This document shows, piece by piece, positions 26,401-36,925 of a DNA stretch of 64,000 bases. The translations under genes and the position numbers were made by a program. The stretch's first letter is position 1; each line of letters starts with the position of its first letter. The notes beneath the pieces were generated by a model. That model saw only the letters and a program-made list of their open reading frames with translations. It did not search any database and was not told where the DNA came from. The DNA comes from Onchocerca volvulus (taxonomy: Eukaryota; Nematoda; Chromadorea; Rhabditida; Onchocercidae): NCBI GenBank assembly GCA_000499405.2, contig HG738139.1, positions 1,353,361-1,417,360 of the forward strand. The letters run 5' to 3'.

Positions 26401-27807
26401 CCAGTTTGTCTTTTTCCTTACTTTCTTTTGCATTATAAATCATTAGATAAAATAATGATTACTGTACAAATGATAACGCTAAAACTTTCTGGAAATATTT
26501 TTTCTTTTGCAGAAGTACGAACATGGATGGATAAAATATTAGCGGTATGCCGGAATGACAAATTTGTGAGTACTTGGTTAGGTCGTCGGCGATTTTTACC
26601 TCAAATAAACGGTATGCAACAAACGGAATCAGCTCAAGCTGAACGACAAGCTATCAATACTTGTATACAGGTAAGTATTACATATATTTAATTTTTTATA
26701 AGTTAACATCGATATATATCTGGTTTATTCGATAATGTAATATAATATAGCACGATTATGTGACACTTGAAACATCTTGAGAGACAGGACATAGATTCAA
26801 AAATCAAATCTATCATCTTCTCAACATGCTTGATGATATTCAAATATTTATCAGTTTTGTTTAATTCTTGTTACAATTTTTTGAGCCATTCTTTTAAACG
26901 TCAGATTACTGAGAGGAAATTGACGATGAAGTTTATAGATAAATAGGATAAAATATATTATTGTTTTTTTTTATAATGCTTTATAAATTTTTGTGGTGAG
27001 AAAATATAAGATCGTAGAAGATCGTAGAAGTGATTGGAAAATTGGATATCTTTGAAATCAGAATTGGACATAACTGAGATATTTAAATATTTTCAAGTAT
27101 CAACATTGTTTAGGATATGCTCTATTTTCACAATGAATATAGCATGCCATCGCCTTCTTTACCTAATCATACTACTATATAAAGAATTTTGTAATTTCTT
27201 TCGCAATATTTGCTTCTTTTTTTTAGGATAAAAAGAATTTATTAGGTCAGTTTTTTTTTTTTCTTTTTAAAGATTTCATTTCTTAAATATAAAACATATC
27301 TTGCAGGGCTCAGTAGCTGAATTGTTCAAGATGGCGTTGCTGAATTTGCAGAAGAATTTATTAGGTCAGTTTTTTTTTTCCTTTCTTTTTAAAGATATCC
27401 TAAGGAAAATAAATAGGAAATCGAAAAATGTGATCTAATGGAAACGATGTTGCTATGAAATATGTTCGATATGTGTTTATGTATTATTAATACCGCGAAT
27501 ACTGACCTTAAAGATCCAATTGATCTTGTTAAAGGATAAATAAATATGGCGAGTTTTAAAATTTTTGGAAAGTTTTTGAATAGTAAATAGGTTGCTGTAT
27601 ATTTGAATTTTAGGCACTAATTCATCTATCGTCATGCAAATACACGATGAAGTGCTGATAGAAACAGATGAGAGTTCACTTGCCTCAGTCGTTGAAATTA
27701 TCAAACATTCCATGACATCGGTTATCCCGAATTTACGAGTTCCATTAGCAGTTAAAATTTCATTTGGAAAAAGTTGGGGAGAGCTTCGAGAATATGCTGA
27801 AATTTGA
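2403..27807 (+). CDS. polq-1: DNA polymerase theta (helicase-polymerase), 26 exons
   Basis: About 1,809 aa from exons 2403-2678, 2950-3100, 3431-3533, 3773-3994, 4347-4603, 5882-6094, 14528-14649, 14927-15068, 15385-15542, 15805-15984, 16375-16510, 18638-18881, 20448-20564, 21416-21587, 22002-23197, 23333-23478, 23700-23929, 24193-24438, 24596-24685, 24927-25076, 25235-25409, 25759-25940, 26080-26191, 26513-26670, 27307-27364, 27614-27807; all phases agree. The N-terminal SF2 helicase shows Walker A APTSSGKT (49-56), DEFH (148-151), LSATLP (185-190) and QMIGRAGR (394-401). Helical and HhH-like regions follow, then a low-complexity linker (roughly 835-1220). The C-terminal family A polymerase has motif A with Asp1583 ([10 protein letters not shown]), the O-helix [14 protein letters not shown] (1631-1644) and motif C QIHDEV (1754-1759). 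POLQ performs microhomology-mediated end joining of double-strand breaks in the nucleus. The start is the first ATG after acceptor 2386; an upstream extension is possible. Intron 6 contains ceh-10 antisense. Confidence 0.93.
2664..2750 (+). repeat. Repeated CTTACTTT(T)GCAG-like segments over the polq-1 exon 1 donor
   Basis: The end of polq-1 exon 1 (TTTCTTACTTTGCAG, then GT) is followed within 75 bases by about four imperfect copies of TTCTTACTTTGCAG or TTACTTTTCAG. One copy is again followed by GT. Most copies look like acceptors and some also like the donor context, so they are potential cryptic splice sites. Confidence 0.6.
6095..9739 (+). other. 5' part of the 8.4 kb polq-1 intron 6; no exon seen
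   Basis: AT-rich sequence between polq-1 exon 6 and the 3' end of the antisense ceh-10 gene. The only structured element noticed is the CT-rich microsatellite at 8152-8198. I see no coding segment in it. Confidence 0.6.
8152..8198. repeat. CT/TC microsatellite
   Basis: A nearly uninterrupted run of CT dinucleotides in polq-1 intron 6 (purine-rich GA on the ceh-10 sense strand, downstream of its stop). Confidence 0.85.
9740..12785 (-). CDS. ceh-10: CEH-10/VSX paired-like homeodomain transcription factor
   Basis: Five exons on the minus strand: 12785-12362, 12005-11827, 11101-11027, 10845-10668, 9993-9740; phases agree and give 369 aa (I recall C. elegans CEH-10 at about 344). Exon 1 carries an octapeptide-like FGIHSLLGL (residues 74-82) in an Ala/Ser/Thr-rich region. 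The homeodomain spans about 181-240: basic [43 protein letters not shown], with Gln at homeodomain position 50. The CVC segment follows directly ([20 protein letters not shown]), with [15 protein letters not shown] across the last splice; this arrangement marks the Chx10/Vsx class. The C terminus is Asn-rich. In C. elegans CEH-10 acts with TTX-3 in AIY interneurons and also in CAN and RMED cells. The chosen ATG is the first in frame; a TTG three codons upstream was not used. The whole gene lies antisense inside a polq-1 intron. Confidence 0.94.
12786..14527 (-). promoter_or_regulatory. Presumed ceh-10 upstream region inside polq-1 intron 6
   Basis: This 1.7 kb separates the ceh-10 start from polq-1 exon 7 and must contain the ceh-10 proximal promoter. 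A comparatively GC-rich patch at about 12990-13060 holds a GGGGGCGG box, a CCAAT sequence and a TTTATATAG sequence. Trinucleotide-like AAC/AAT runs occur at about 13525-13575. No coding exon is seen. Confidence 0.5.
13005..13020 (-). promoter_or_regulatory. Candidate AIY-type (TTX-3/CEH-10) binding motif
   Basis: On the ceh-10 sense strand this reads GATTGGCTGAGTTGGT, 220 bases upstream of the ceh-10 ATG. It matches about 12 of 16 positions of the C. elegans AIY motif as I recall it (AATTGGCTTCGTTAAT), including the ATTGGCT core. ceh-10 is known to autoregulate through such a motif with TTX-3. The match is by eye and from memory. Confidence 0.35.
15081..15240 (+). repeat. Tandem repeat containing decoy TTTCAG acceptors in polq-1 intron 8
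   Basis: Four imperfect copies of a 29-44 base unit (CAGCCTCTCAGATTAATTTT followed by ATTTTTTCGAGAATTTTTATTT). Every copy begins with a TTTTCAG that looks like a nematode 3' splice site, upstream of the true acceptor CAAG at 15381-15384. Confidence 0.75.
17063..17100. repeat. Short inverted repeat (hairpin) in polq-1 intron 11
   Basis: AGGCACTT at 17063-17070 and AAGTGCCT at 17093-17100 are perfect reverse complements around a 22-base purine-rich loop. Confidence 0.5.
17316..17372. repeat. CT-rich microsatellite
   Basis: An interrupted run of CTCTCT and CTTTCT units in polq-1 intron 11. Confidence 0.8.
17878..17990. repeat. Long inverted repeat with about 33-base arms in polq-1 intron 11
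   Basis: The arm at 17878-17911 (begins AGAAGTAATGA, ends GACCAGAATATT) pairs with 17958-17990 (begins AATATTCTGGTC, ends TCATTACTTCT). There are only a few mismatches and one single-base length difference, around a loop of about 46 bases. It would form a strong hairpin in the polq-1 pre-mRNA. It could be a foldback element remnant or a small-RNA precursor; nothing in the sequence decides. Confidence 0.7.
18494..18581 (+). repeat. Two-copy 44-base tandem duplication in polq-1 intron 11
   Basis: The unit TTTTTCAAATTCTAATTGTA continuing to ATTGTGCCT occurs twice head to tail with period 44 and one or two differences. It lies just upstream of polq-1 exon 12. Confidence 0.75.
22085..22414 (+). 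repeat. Internal tandem repeat inside the polq-1 linker exon
   Basis: Two diverged copies (22085-22241 and 22242 to about 22414) encode about 55-residue units. Unit 1 has [20 protein letters not shown], then [18 protein letters not shown]. Unit 2 has [20 protein letters not shown], then [18 protein letters not shown]. Unit 2 has a small insertion. This is the poorly conserved linker between helicase and polymerase. Confidence 0.75.
27229..27275 (+). repeat. Partial copy of polq-1 exon 25 end and following intron start
   Basis: AAGAATTTATTAGGTCAG followed by a T tract and CTTTTTAAAGAT appears here and again at about 27353-27400, where it is the real exon 25 end and its donor. The upstream copy lies in intron 24 and carries the same GTCAGT donor without an exon body. 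Confidence 0.7.
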
Positions 27808-28251
27808 AGATTCTAACTAGTTGTGGCTATTAACAAAGGATTTATTTCCTTTGTTTCAATTAAAAAAAAAAAAAACGATTTTCTGTCTGTTTTTCCTATT
27901 ACTGAAGTCGTCTTGTCAAATTTCAGTTATTCGAATCTCATTTTACTGATCGGTATCTATATTAGAATTCTATTTCTTTCAGAAAATGAAATAATTCCCA
28001 ATGTTTCACTATTCTGGATTTTTTTATTATACTTTACAATTGCTTTTTTATGAGCAATATTTTCCAACGATGGATTATATATGCTTAACATATAGATGGT
28101 ATATAAGTCTTTCTGAAATGAGATTAATGATATTTGCTCTACAGGAAAAAATTTTCTCATTTCTATATTTTCCTTTTTGAAACCAAATTCTGAATAGGAA
28201 ATTTTATTCAACAATTAAATATCTATTACTCTTATTAGATTTGATCAGCTT

Positions 28252-28500
28252 GTTCTTATCGATTCGTCAATGCAATTAATTTATACTTATTCGATTGTCA
28301 ACAATATGCATTTGTACTTATTCAGTTTTTCAATGATATATAGTTTATATTTAATCGATTAGCACTAATATTTAGATTGTAATTATTATATATCATATAT
28401 ATTTTGTATTTAATTGATTGTAACTAATATTTAGATTGTACTTATTCAATTGTCAATGATATTTAGTTTGTTATTATCCGATTATCAATTATATCAATTG
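28252..28500 (+). repeat. Degenerate minisatellite of about 30-32 base units
   Basis: About eight diverged units of the form TACTTATTCGATTGTCAA followed by an ATATTTAGATTTG-like half run head to tail, 450 bases past the polq-1 stop. Units differ at many positions, so the array is old. Confidence 0.65.
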
Positions 28501-28679
28501 TTCCAAACATGCTATAAACACATGAAGAAATTATTTTCATCCATTGTACATTGAAATTATCATTTTTTCATTTCCCATTATTAGTATTCAAAGTGCTGCA
28601 TATTATTGGATTGTTGCATTTTCATTTGATACTGGATAGATAAATTTAGTCCGCTTATGAAGAAGTAGTCAAAAAATTC

Positions 28680-28865
28680 AGCCCGCTCACTTACTTCTAC
28701 CTGTCACAGATGTGACAGGTGAAAAAAAGAGCAAGTATATCTGTATAAATACACATGTCTATTCGAATGCAACGTTGCATGAAAGCAATCAGTGAAGAAG
28801 TTGCAGAAATTATGTGAAGATTAACAACGAAGATTTACATTTTATATATGCAGAAGATTACAAAA
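28680..28865 (+). mobile_element. Helitron-like non-coding relic
   Basis: The stretch CTATTCGAATGCAACGTTGC, then AAAGCAATCAGTGAAG, resembles the region 3' of the Helitron ORFs in this same window (54,270-54,395: TGTTCGAATGCAACGCGTAT and CAAAGCAATGGGTAAGGGC). It is preceded by a perfect 9-base palindrome arm pair, ACCTGTCAC/GTGACAGGT, at 28699-28720. I infer a fragment of a related, perhaps non-autonomous, element. Precise ends are not visible. Confidence 0.5.
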
Positions 28866-30928
28866 CATCTGTAATTTTGAAATTTTTCAAATTTGCTAAT
28901 AATACTTGAAAAATTCGATAATGATAAGATTTTCAGAATAAAAGCATATTTATGATATGAACTAAATGATGCAAATGAATTGGATGATATAAGTGAGTGA
29001 TATGTTTACATGAATGGAAAAAGAATAGTGCGGTATTAAATTATTCTCCATATGATATATGTAGAATTACTTTTTTATATAACTATTTTTCAACGTTATA
29101 TAAACTATAATAAATCATAATGGAAGAATGTCATCATAAATGAATAGCAAACAAATAGTTGAAGAAAAATGGATAAAGTTATATTGATATTAAGAGGGGA
29201 AAATATTAATCAAGAAAATTTCAAGACAATGGTAATTAATGAAATGGAAGTAAGATAAATATAAGAGAGATGATAATTACAATAAGGAATGAGGAAATAA
29301 TAGATAAAAATAATTGAATTTAATGATAATGATAAGATTAATTATTGTTAGGAACTGTAAAAAAAAAAAAGAAGCAACCTCATTGTAAAAAAAAAAAAGG
29401 ATAACTTTAAAAAAAAACTGAATGAATTCTAGGTAATGTCATAAGATGGCTAATTAGTTATAAAGCAAAAATGGACATTAAATTACAAAATAAAAAATTG
29501 AAAAGTCGATTTAAAAAATCAGTTGCAACAAAATCATTGATCAATTATCACTACCGCTATTAGTAGCTAAATATTAATATAACTAAAATGGAAAACTACA
29601 ACTATCGCTACACAATTAATTAAGTTAAATTAATGATTCTGTTGGGATTTTTATCAAAAGAGAAAGAACAATCATATAAAAAATTTTGCCTAGAAAGAAA
29701 ATGGAAAAAGAAATGTCAAAACAATAAAGAAATTTTGAAAGATAATGAAAAAAAGAGATGGGAAAGGAAACAAAGAATAAAAAATTCTTTATAAATTTAA
29801 TAAATAAAAATTTGAGGATAGCATAGAACTTAAAAATATTTTCCAATTTGAATTATTTAATGAAATTATTACAAAGTAGTATTTATTCATCGAATATTAT
29901 TATAAATTGGAATTCGAAAAAAATATGATCAAAAAATTATCTGAAAATGATAAATGATAAGAAATAAATAACATGAAATGATTATTTTATAAAGAGAAGA
30001 AAGAATTAAAATGTAAATTGCATAGATTCACATCATAAATAAATGAGAGGAAATAAATAATGTATTGTTAGCTTTATAGTAGGCTATATATTATTCACTA
30101 ATGTACCTAATATTGATGCATTAATTATTGCATTTCGAGTAATCGAAATTACCCATGTATATATGAAAAATGTTTTATTTCCGAAAGTTTATAAAATAAT
30201 TATTGTCCATTATTTTTTCTAGAATATTGGAAGTCAAATCTCAGGTGATTTTAGCTATAATTCGAACTTAATTAGAAAATTGCAACCTTCCTATACCAAG
30301 AAATTTCAAGCATATACTCAAAAAACAAGAAAGAAGTAAGGCAAATCAAATTTGACAAAGAAGAAAACCGAGAAGTAACCACGTTATTGATCAACAATTA
30401 TAACATGGGATGTGTTAATATTTAACGGACCGTCTTGGTTCATCAAAATTTCATTTTTTTAAGGAATTTGTTGTGAAGATTTGGATAGATTTGGCAATTT
30501 TCTTGGCTTTTGGGTTTATGTTGTGATATTTTTTGGATTCTCCTAGTAAATAATTTGTCGAAATATTAGAATAAGTCAATGACATTCTAGTGGTGCTTCA
30601 AGTCATTCAAGTAAATCTAGTATTAGTTAAATATCCATATAAAGCTTAGCATTTTAAAAATGTCATTATCAAATAATTGTTCAGAATTCAAGATTTTAGC
30701 TCCAGTATGTTCTAAGATTTAATTCCAATACATTCTACCATTTTCATTTAAATATCAGTGTCTAGCGAACAGAAAAAAGGATAGTTGATATCAAATATGT
30801 GTATCAAATTGAAGCGATTTATTCTATTCGGAAGTGTAGTTCGTCATGATATTACGATTTATTATTTCGTGAAATTGCTATCATTTTAAGGTTCTTGGAA
30901 TTTCAAATTTTAAACTGGAAAAGTGATA
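28866..30928. other. Intergenic AT-rich region
   Basis: About 2 kb between the Helitron-like relic and BUD31. I see A-rich low-complexity sequence and no supportable exon or RNA gene. Confidence 0.6.
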
Positions 30929-31886
30929 ATGTCTGTTGCGAATCGTTTACGACGAATGCATAAGCAACCACCCGAAGGATGGGATTTGATTGAGCCAACA
31001 TTGGATGAATTCGAAGCAAAGATGCGTGAAGCTGAAACAGATCCTCATGAAGGGAAACGTAAGACAGAAACCCTTTGGCCTATTTTTAAGGTTAGCATTT
31101 GATATCTTTGAAAAAGGAAAGCGAACGAGAAAATGGGAAGAGGAGAAAGAAAGAGAATATTATTAATGTACTTCTAATACGAAATTATATAATATACGCA
31201 TGATGATGATTCAATACTCATGTGACGATATATATGATTAAAAGACCTTCTACCGAATATTTGTTTGATATTTTACCAGATACATCATCAACGATCGAGG
31301 TATATTTACGATTTATACTACAAACGCCAAGTAATCAGCAGAGAATTATATCAGTTTTGTTTGGATACCAAGTTAGCCGATGATAAATTGATAGCGAAGT
31401 GGAAAAAACAAGGATATGAAAATTTATGTTGTTTGCGATGTATCCAAACGAGAGATACTAATTTTGGCACTAACTGTATATGTCGTGTACCGAAGAGCAA
31501 ATTAGATGTGGTTAGCAGATTATTTTTTAATCAAAGGAAATAGTTTTTCTCTTCTCTTTTTTAAGCTTTTTTTACATATAATAACTATATATTTCAATAA
31601 TAGACTGTGGTTTATTATCGAATTACATGCAATTACATTAGTAGATATTTTAATTTTTTTTTTCGCGCAGCAGGAAAATTTCATTGCTAACAGCAACATT
31701 ATAAACTGATAAAGGACATTCACTAAAGCAAAATATGAATAAAATATTGTAAAGGCGAAATTCGAATTTAATAGATGAAGGTTAAGCGCGAAATGTGTCG
31801 AATCAAACAAGAAAATTAATCGGAGCTATTTTCAGGGGCGCGTAGTAGAATGCGTCCATTGTGGATGTCGAGGATGTTCGGGATGA
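30929..31886 (+). CDS. BUD31: BUD31 / G10 spliceosome protein
   Basis: Three exons, 30929-31090, 31280-31510 and 31836-31886, join in phase 0 to give 147 aa, close to the usual length (human 144). The start [20 protein letters not shown] is typical of the G10 family, followed by ELYQFCLD. The C-terminal Cys-rich zinc-binding part is complete: NLCCLRCIQ, then [10 protein letters not shown], then [18 protein letters not shown]31 is a nuclear component of the Bact spliceosome that contacts U2/U6 RNA regions. The ATG starts the first exon and fits the family start. The gene lies between polq-1 and UQCR10. Confidence 0.96.
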
Positions 31887-32910
31887 TCGAGAAGTTTAAA
31901 GTTCAATTTTTTCCTAATTCTAAATAACTAAATAGTTGTTTATGGATGATTCCATATAAAATGTTTAAGAAAAACAAACTATTCTAATTACGGTTATTTA
32001 TATATACGGGTGAAGTTGTTTTTAATTATTTGTGAAAAACTTCATTATGCAATTCCAAAATAGTGAATATGATAAGATTGATTTCGATGAACTGAGTACC
32101 CTTTATAAAATATTTTACACAATTTATGATTTATTTAAAACGATGATAATTACGGTTCTTTAAAATAATTTACAAATTTATAAAACTTTTCATCACAAAA
32201 GGTTTTCAAGTGAAGTGAACGGAACTTTTTGTCAGCTTTCTATTGGTTATGCGTGAAATTACATTTTTTTTTTTGAAAGATGAATAGGGAGATATCATTA
32301 CGAAAAATAACTGAATTTAAAAACAAAAGAATGGGATGAAAAGATGATAAACGAGCGGGAAGGGTGAGGAGATCAAAGAGTGAGTAAGCCCATTGTAAAT
32401 CCACCAAGCAAAATGAAGTTTTTTGTTTTAAAAATAATTTTATTCCGAAAATTATGGAAGTGCATTGTTTTTTATTGAGAGAGAACCATAACTCAAGCTT
32501 TTTCTTTCAAGAAAACTAGAAAGCCATTTATATCAGTAATCATATAAGATTTTGATGTAACTGCTGTTTGACTTGAGCCGAGTTTTTTCTTTGTTTCTCG
32601 CCAGTCATAATTAATCCCTCAATTTTCTTTTTTTTTTTTTTTTTTTTTTTGATAGGAAAAGCTTTACTTAACTAAATGATTATGAATTATTTGTTTCAAG
32701 ATGAAACCTTATTGTCATGTGATATATATTTGCTAAGAAACTAATTAATGATGATTATATGGACTTGCGGAAGAGCATCTTTTGAGTATTTGTTTATACA
32801 AAATAAGCAAAGACAATATTAACACTAATTACTGAGCACGATGATACATTAATACAAACAGTCAGTATTTTCAAATCTATAGAAATTCAATATCTGAGAA
32901 AAAATGAACT
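31887..32910. other. Intergenic region between convergent BUD31 and UQCR10
   Basis: The two genes converge here, so this about 1 kb holds both 3' UTRs. A long T tract occurs at about 32631-32650. No other gene is seen. Confidence 0.6.
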
Positions 32911-33399
32911 TCATCCTGTAAAAGCCAAATCATCCACGTATTTATCCTTGATGTCCTTCCATAATTTCCCTTTGTTATACTGAAAAGTAAATTCTACAGC
33001 TTTCTAAACGATGACAAGAGCAATCAGTAGAAAATGTCGACTGCATTATTCATATAAAAATTTCCATCATAGAGTTGAAGATAAGATAGCAATATCACCA
33101 AACAAAAACGAAGCCTATGAAGAATTATAAAATTTATCCATCCATATAAGTAAATTTTACATTATATTTAATCCCACATTATATTACAAAAATTTCTTCC
33201 TCTCTTTCTTCTCAAATTTCCAACATAATGAGATATTAATTATGATTGGTAAACTGAGTGATGAAATTACCTGATTGAAGAGATAATCACCACCTTTATC
33301 AATGATCAAATCTGTTGAAATTGCTCCAACTGTTAGCGCCACAAAAAGGGTCGAGAAACGCTTGGTGATAAGTTTGTACCCGAAACTAGCGAGAGCCAT
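32911..33399 (-). CDS. UQCR10: Cytochrome b-c1 complex subunit 9 (QCR9/UQCR10-like)
   Basis: Two minus-strand exons, 33399-33271 (43 codons) and 32979-32911 (22 codons plus TGA), join in phase 0 to give 65 aa, matching the small size of the family (human 63). The N-terminal part ITKRFSTLFVALTVGAIST has the family pattern of basic residues, FST and a single membrane helix. Exon 2 encodes the conserved tail NKGKLWKDIKDKY. It is a single-span inner mitochondrial membrane subunit of respiratory complex III, near the Rieske protein and cytochrome c1. No cleaved presequence is visible, as usual for this subunit. Confidence 0.9.
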
Positions 33400-35275
33400 T
33401 ATATAATCCTTGAAGTAAAAGATTTACAAATGATTCTTTCATTTGGAAATCCATTTCGAAAATACAACTTGTAATAATTAACAATCCAAGAAGAGGAGTT
33501 AATTAAGGACATTAAAATACAAACTAATAGTAGAATATGACACCTTGGGATACCGCTGTGGCTGAGAAGACAATAATGAAATTCAGTGGTCTGCTGTAAG
33601 AAAAGTAAAATAATTAAATTGAAAGGAAAATTTCCTGACATAGGGAAATTTCCAAAACCCCAGAAACAGCTACATTTACAATCTAAAGTTTCGTGATTAA
33701 AAGAAAAAAACAGCAATAATTGTTCTAGTGATTAAAAGAGTATTTGGTATGTTACTAAAGAGTATTATACAGCATCTGAAGAACCTTCTTAGATATTGAT
33801 AGAAGGAATAAATAAAAAAGAAGCAAAGAAAACACATCAGAATTGCATATATATATATATATTCCAAAAAAAATGTCCTATCGATTTTTTGGCTTCCTAA
33901 AAAAAAAACTCAGCGAATTATCTCACTGTTTCTGGAGAATCATCTCAATAAACTGCATATCAATCCTCAAATCTTAGGAAATATATCCCTATAGTTTTTT
34001 TAGGGTCCTGAAATTATACTTCATTGATTTTTTGCTTCTATAAAATATTTGAAAAAATATGAAACAAAAATGAGGGTATATTTTGCTTATAAGCTTAATA
34101 ATAGTTACATGGCAAGGGTCTATTATATTCTATTTGATATGAACTAATTCATTTTGCATTATTTCAACCTAAATATACATAATTTCGATACGAAGAAATT
34201 TTTCAGTGCTGCTCAAAAAAGTAACATAGGCGTAGCAGATATTATTTTCATCTCTCTTTCGAAATATCGAACAAAGCAGTATACTTAATTACTCTTACAA
34301 TATCGCTTTCCTGGAACATAGAACCAGTCGAATCGTGAAGACTTCTCCATTCATTTTGTCCAATGTTTATATGTTAATATATGCAATTTTATACATACAA
34401 AAAAGAAATTATGAGTTTTCAAAAAAATAAAACTTAACAAAAAATTATGGACACAAAAAAGAAATTAAGGATTGTTAAAAATTTAAATTAAGAATTCAAC
34501 ATGCAAGAAAGAAATCAAAAATTCTCAAAAAAAATAAATTTATCAGAAATATTTCAAAGTAGGAAAAAAATTCAGGACTCATCCCGGTTTCGACAACAAA
34601 AAAAACAAGTTATGTAGGAAGGAAGTTCTTACCACATCTATATCAATATATTAAAGACTTAGCAATCAATATTTATTACGTGAGATGAGGCACTTTTCAA
34701 CGGACCACATTGGTCCATGAAATTTCGATTCTTTGGAAATATTGCTAAGGGATTAGGGATAGGACTAACCACTTTTTATTAGGGATGGGAGTTTTTGTAA
34801 ATATGATTAGATATTATAGACAGTGGTATTTCATATCATTTAACAGTGATCATATCATTTGTTGAGAATTATAGATTTCGGTTAATTTTTGCAAATATGA
34901 AATATTTTATGTCTTTTTTTAAATGAAAATATTCATAATTTTATCTTGAGTATATTCGGAACATTTTTACTTATCTCTATTCACATTCATTGTTTATCTT
35001 TATTCAAAATCTCAAAAATAGGATTGTAAGACAACGAAAAATGTATTATTAACGGTACAATAAAAAATTCCAAGTAAAGTTTGTAAATTCATTTTACGCT
35101 GGTCATATTATTTGCTTTAGTTAAGGATAATTTATGTTTATTGAATACATTTATGTTTATTTGTATCTGGATTTACTGTTTATTTTGTATTACGAAATCG
35201 CCATTAAAAAAAGAAATTATTTAACAATGAGGACTGTATTATTTTTGATATTTCAGATATTTTATATCAGAAAAA
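33400..35275. other. Divergent intergenic region between UQCR10 and rpl-21
   Basis: About 1.9 kb that should contain the promoters of both divergent genes. It includes a short AT repeat (33847-33863) and A-rich low-complexity runs at about 34,400-34,620. No coding exon can be supported. Confidence 0.6.
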
Positions 35276-36194
35276 ATGGTGAATCCAAAAGGTATTCGAC
35301 GTGGTACACGTTATATGTTTGCTAGAGAATTTCGAAAGCATGGAATTGAACCGTTGTCGACATTTTATCGAACGTACAAACGTGGTGACATCGTTGATAT
35401 CAAAGGAAACGGTGCTTTTCAGAAGGGTATGCCTTTCAAGGCGTATCATGGACGAACTGGACGTGTTTTTAATGTCACCAAACATGCCGTAGGAGTTTTG
35501 GTCAACAAACGTGTCAGGTCATTTTTCATATTTCCATCTAATTCAAAACATCTTTTGTTTCCAGTTTTTTTTTTTTTTAAATATCATTTCTAATAATTAA
35601 CCAGGTGGTGTCGAAAAATAGTATTTTACTTTCATGCTATAATTATTTCCTTCACTGCTTCGATTGTTTTTTTTTTCTTCTCTATTTTCCCTCCAAGGAC
35701 GTCTCAAGTAGAGAGATAATTTATCAAGTTCAAGATGTTGGAAGATTTCTGATGCCATGAAAGACTCAAAAAGCATAGTACAAAGAGAATTTGAAGTTGG
35801 TGAAGATGATTAATAATTGTGGAAAAGTATAGCACACTTCTTTTACTTTCCCTTCTTAAAATTCATGAAGTTTTTTTGCAGAAATCGCATTCTACAAAAG
35901 CGTATCAATGTCCGTATTGAACATGTAAGACCATCGAAATGTCGACAGGATTTCTTGAACCGAGTTAAAGAAAATGAGGAAAAGAAAAAGCTCGCACGTG
36001 TAACTGGTCAAATGGTACCTATAAGAAGAATGGTAAATTAATATTTCTCATTTTTATTTCATATTTAAAGGTGAGAGGAGGATATATGATTCCGGTAAAA
36101 CCTTAATTTGGCAAAAGCTAAAAATGGTTATTTTTTTTCCTTGTTTTTTATCATATAAGCTACAGGATTATCATTAGGTGTAAAAGAATAGTCA

Positions 36195-36225
<31 letters not shown>

Positions 36226-36506
36226 ATGTATTTTTCCTTCTCGTCTCTTCATTTCTCTCGCATGTCAAGAATTTCTATATTGAATAATATATTATTTTTT
36301 CATATTTCCGTACTTCTTTTCAGGATATTATCTGCTTGGTCAATAACGTTAAGTACATTTTTTCCCATCTTTTTTATCATTTTTAATCATAGAAAAGCTA
36401 ATTTGATCGATTTCAGCCAAAGGAACCAAGGAAAGCTCATTTGGTCAAGACACGTTCTAATAAACCTCAACTGCTTACTCCAGTCAGATTTGAAATTATT
36501 GCCTGA
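35276..36506 (+). CDS. rpl-21: 60S ribosomal protein L21
   Basis: Three exons, 35276-35517, 35882-36032 and 36417-36506, give 160 aa, the standard eL21 length. The sequence starts [20 protein letters not shown] and continues with [20 protein letters not shown] and the [17 protein letters not shown] segment. It ends [11 protein letters not shown], as in other animal eL21 proteins. It is a basic structural protein of the large ribosomal subunit. Two TATTTCAG/ATATCAG acceptors lie 6-20 bases before the ATG and fit spliced-leader addition. prp-3 follows 563 bases downstream on the same strand. Confidence 0.97.
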
Positions 36507-36925
36507 AGAATCATCCATCTTTTCATTGTTTGTTATAATGACATTAGAATAAAGTTTCCTGTTATTTTTTCTTTGTATCAGACATTGCAATTTATTTGCG
36601 TAACCATTCGCATTTGTATTCATTTAATCAAAAAACTTAATCGAAGTTTCGTTTTCACATTGCAAGTTTGATAATATTAAAGCAAAGAAAGCAATTTGTA
36701 TCGAGAACAAGGTTGATTTCGGTATGTTTGCATAAAAATTTTCTCCGTCTTGCATACATGAAATGACGAGAGTAGTGCAAATTGCGGTGAATTTTATTCT
36801 TTGTGCATAATTTATGTAAAATGAAGCTTTCTTTACCTTTTTAAGAAGTTGATAATTGGTGAAATTTACTACATTAAGTTGCAATGAAGAAGTCGAGATA
36901 TAAAAATTTTACCTGCTGATACATA

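Noticed and set aside
33399..33716. Minus-strand 105-codon ORF upstream of UQCR10
   Set aside because: It overlaps the UQCR10 start region in another frame and looks like random AT-rich translation.
36624..36884. Minus-strand 86-codon ORF between rpl-21 and prp-3
   Set aside because: No acceptor/donor context, no recognisable domain, AT-driven composition, and it lies in the rpl-21 3' region.
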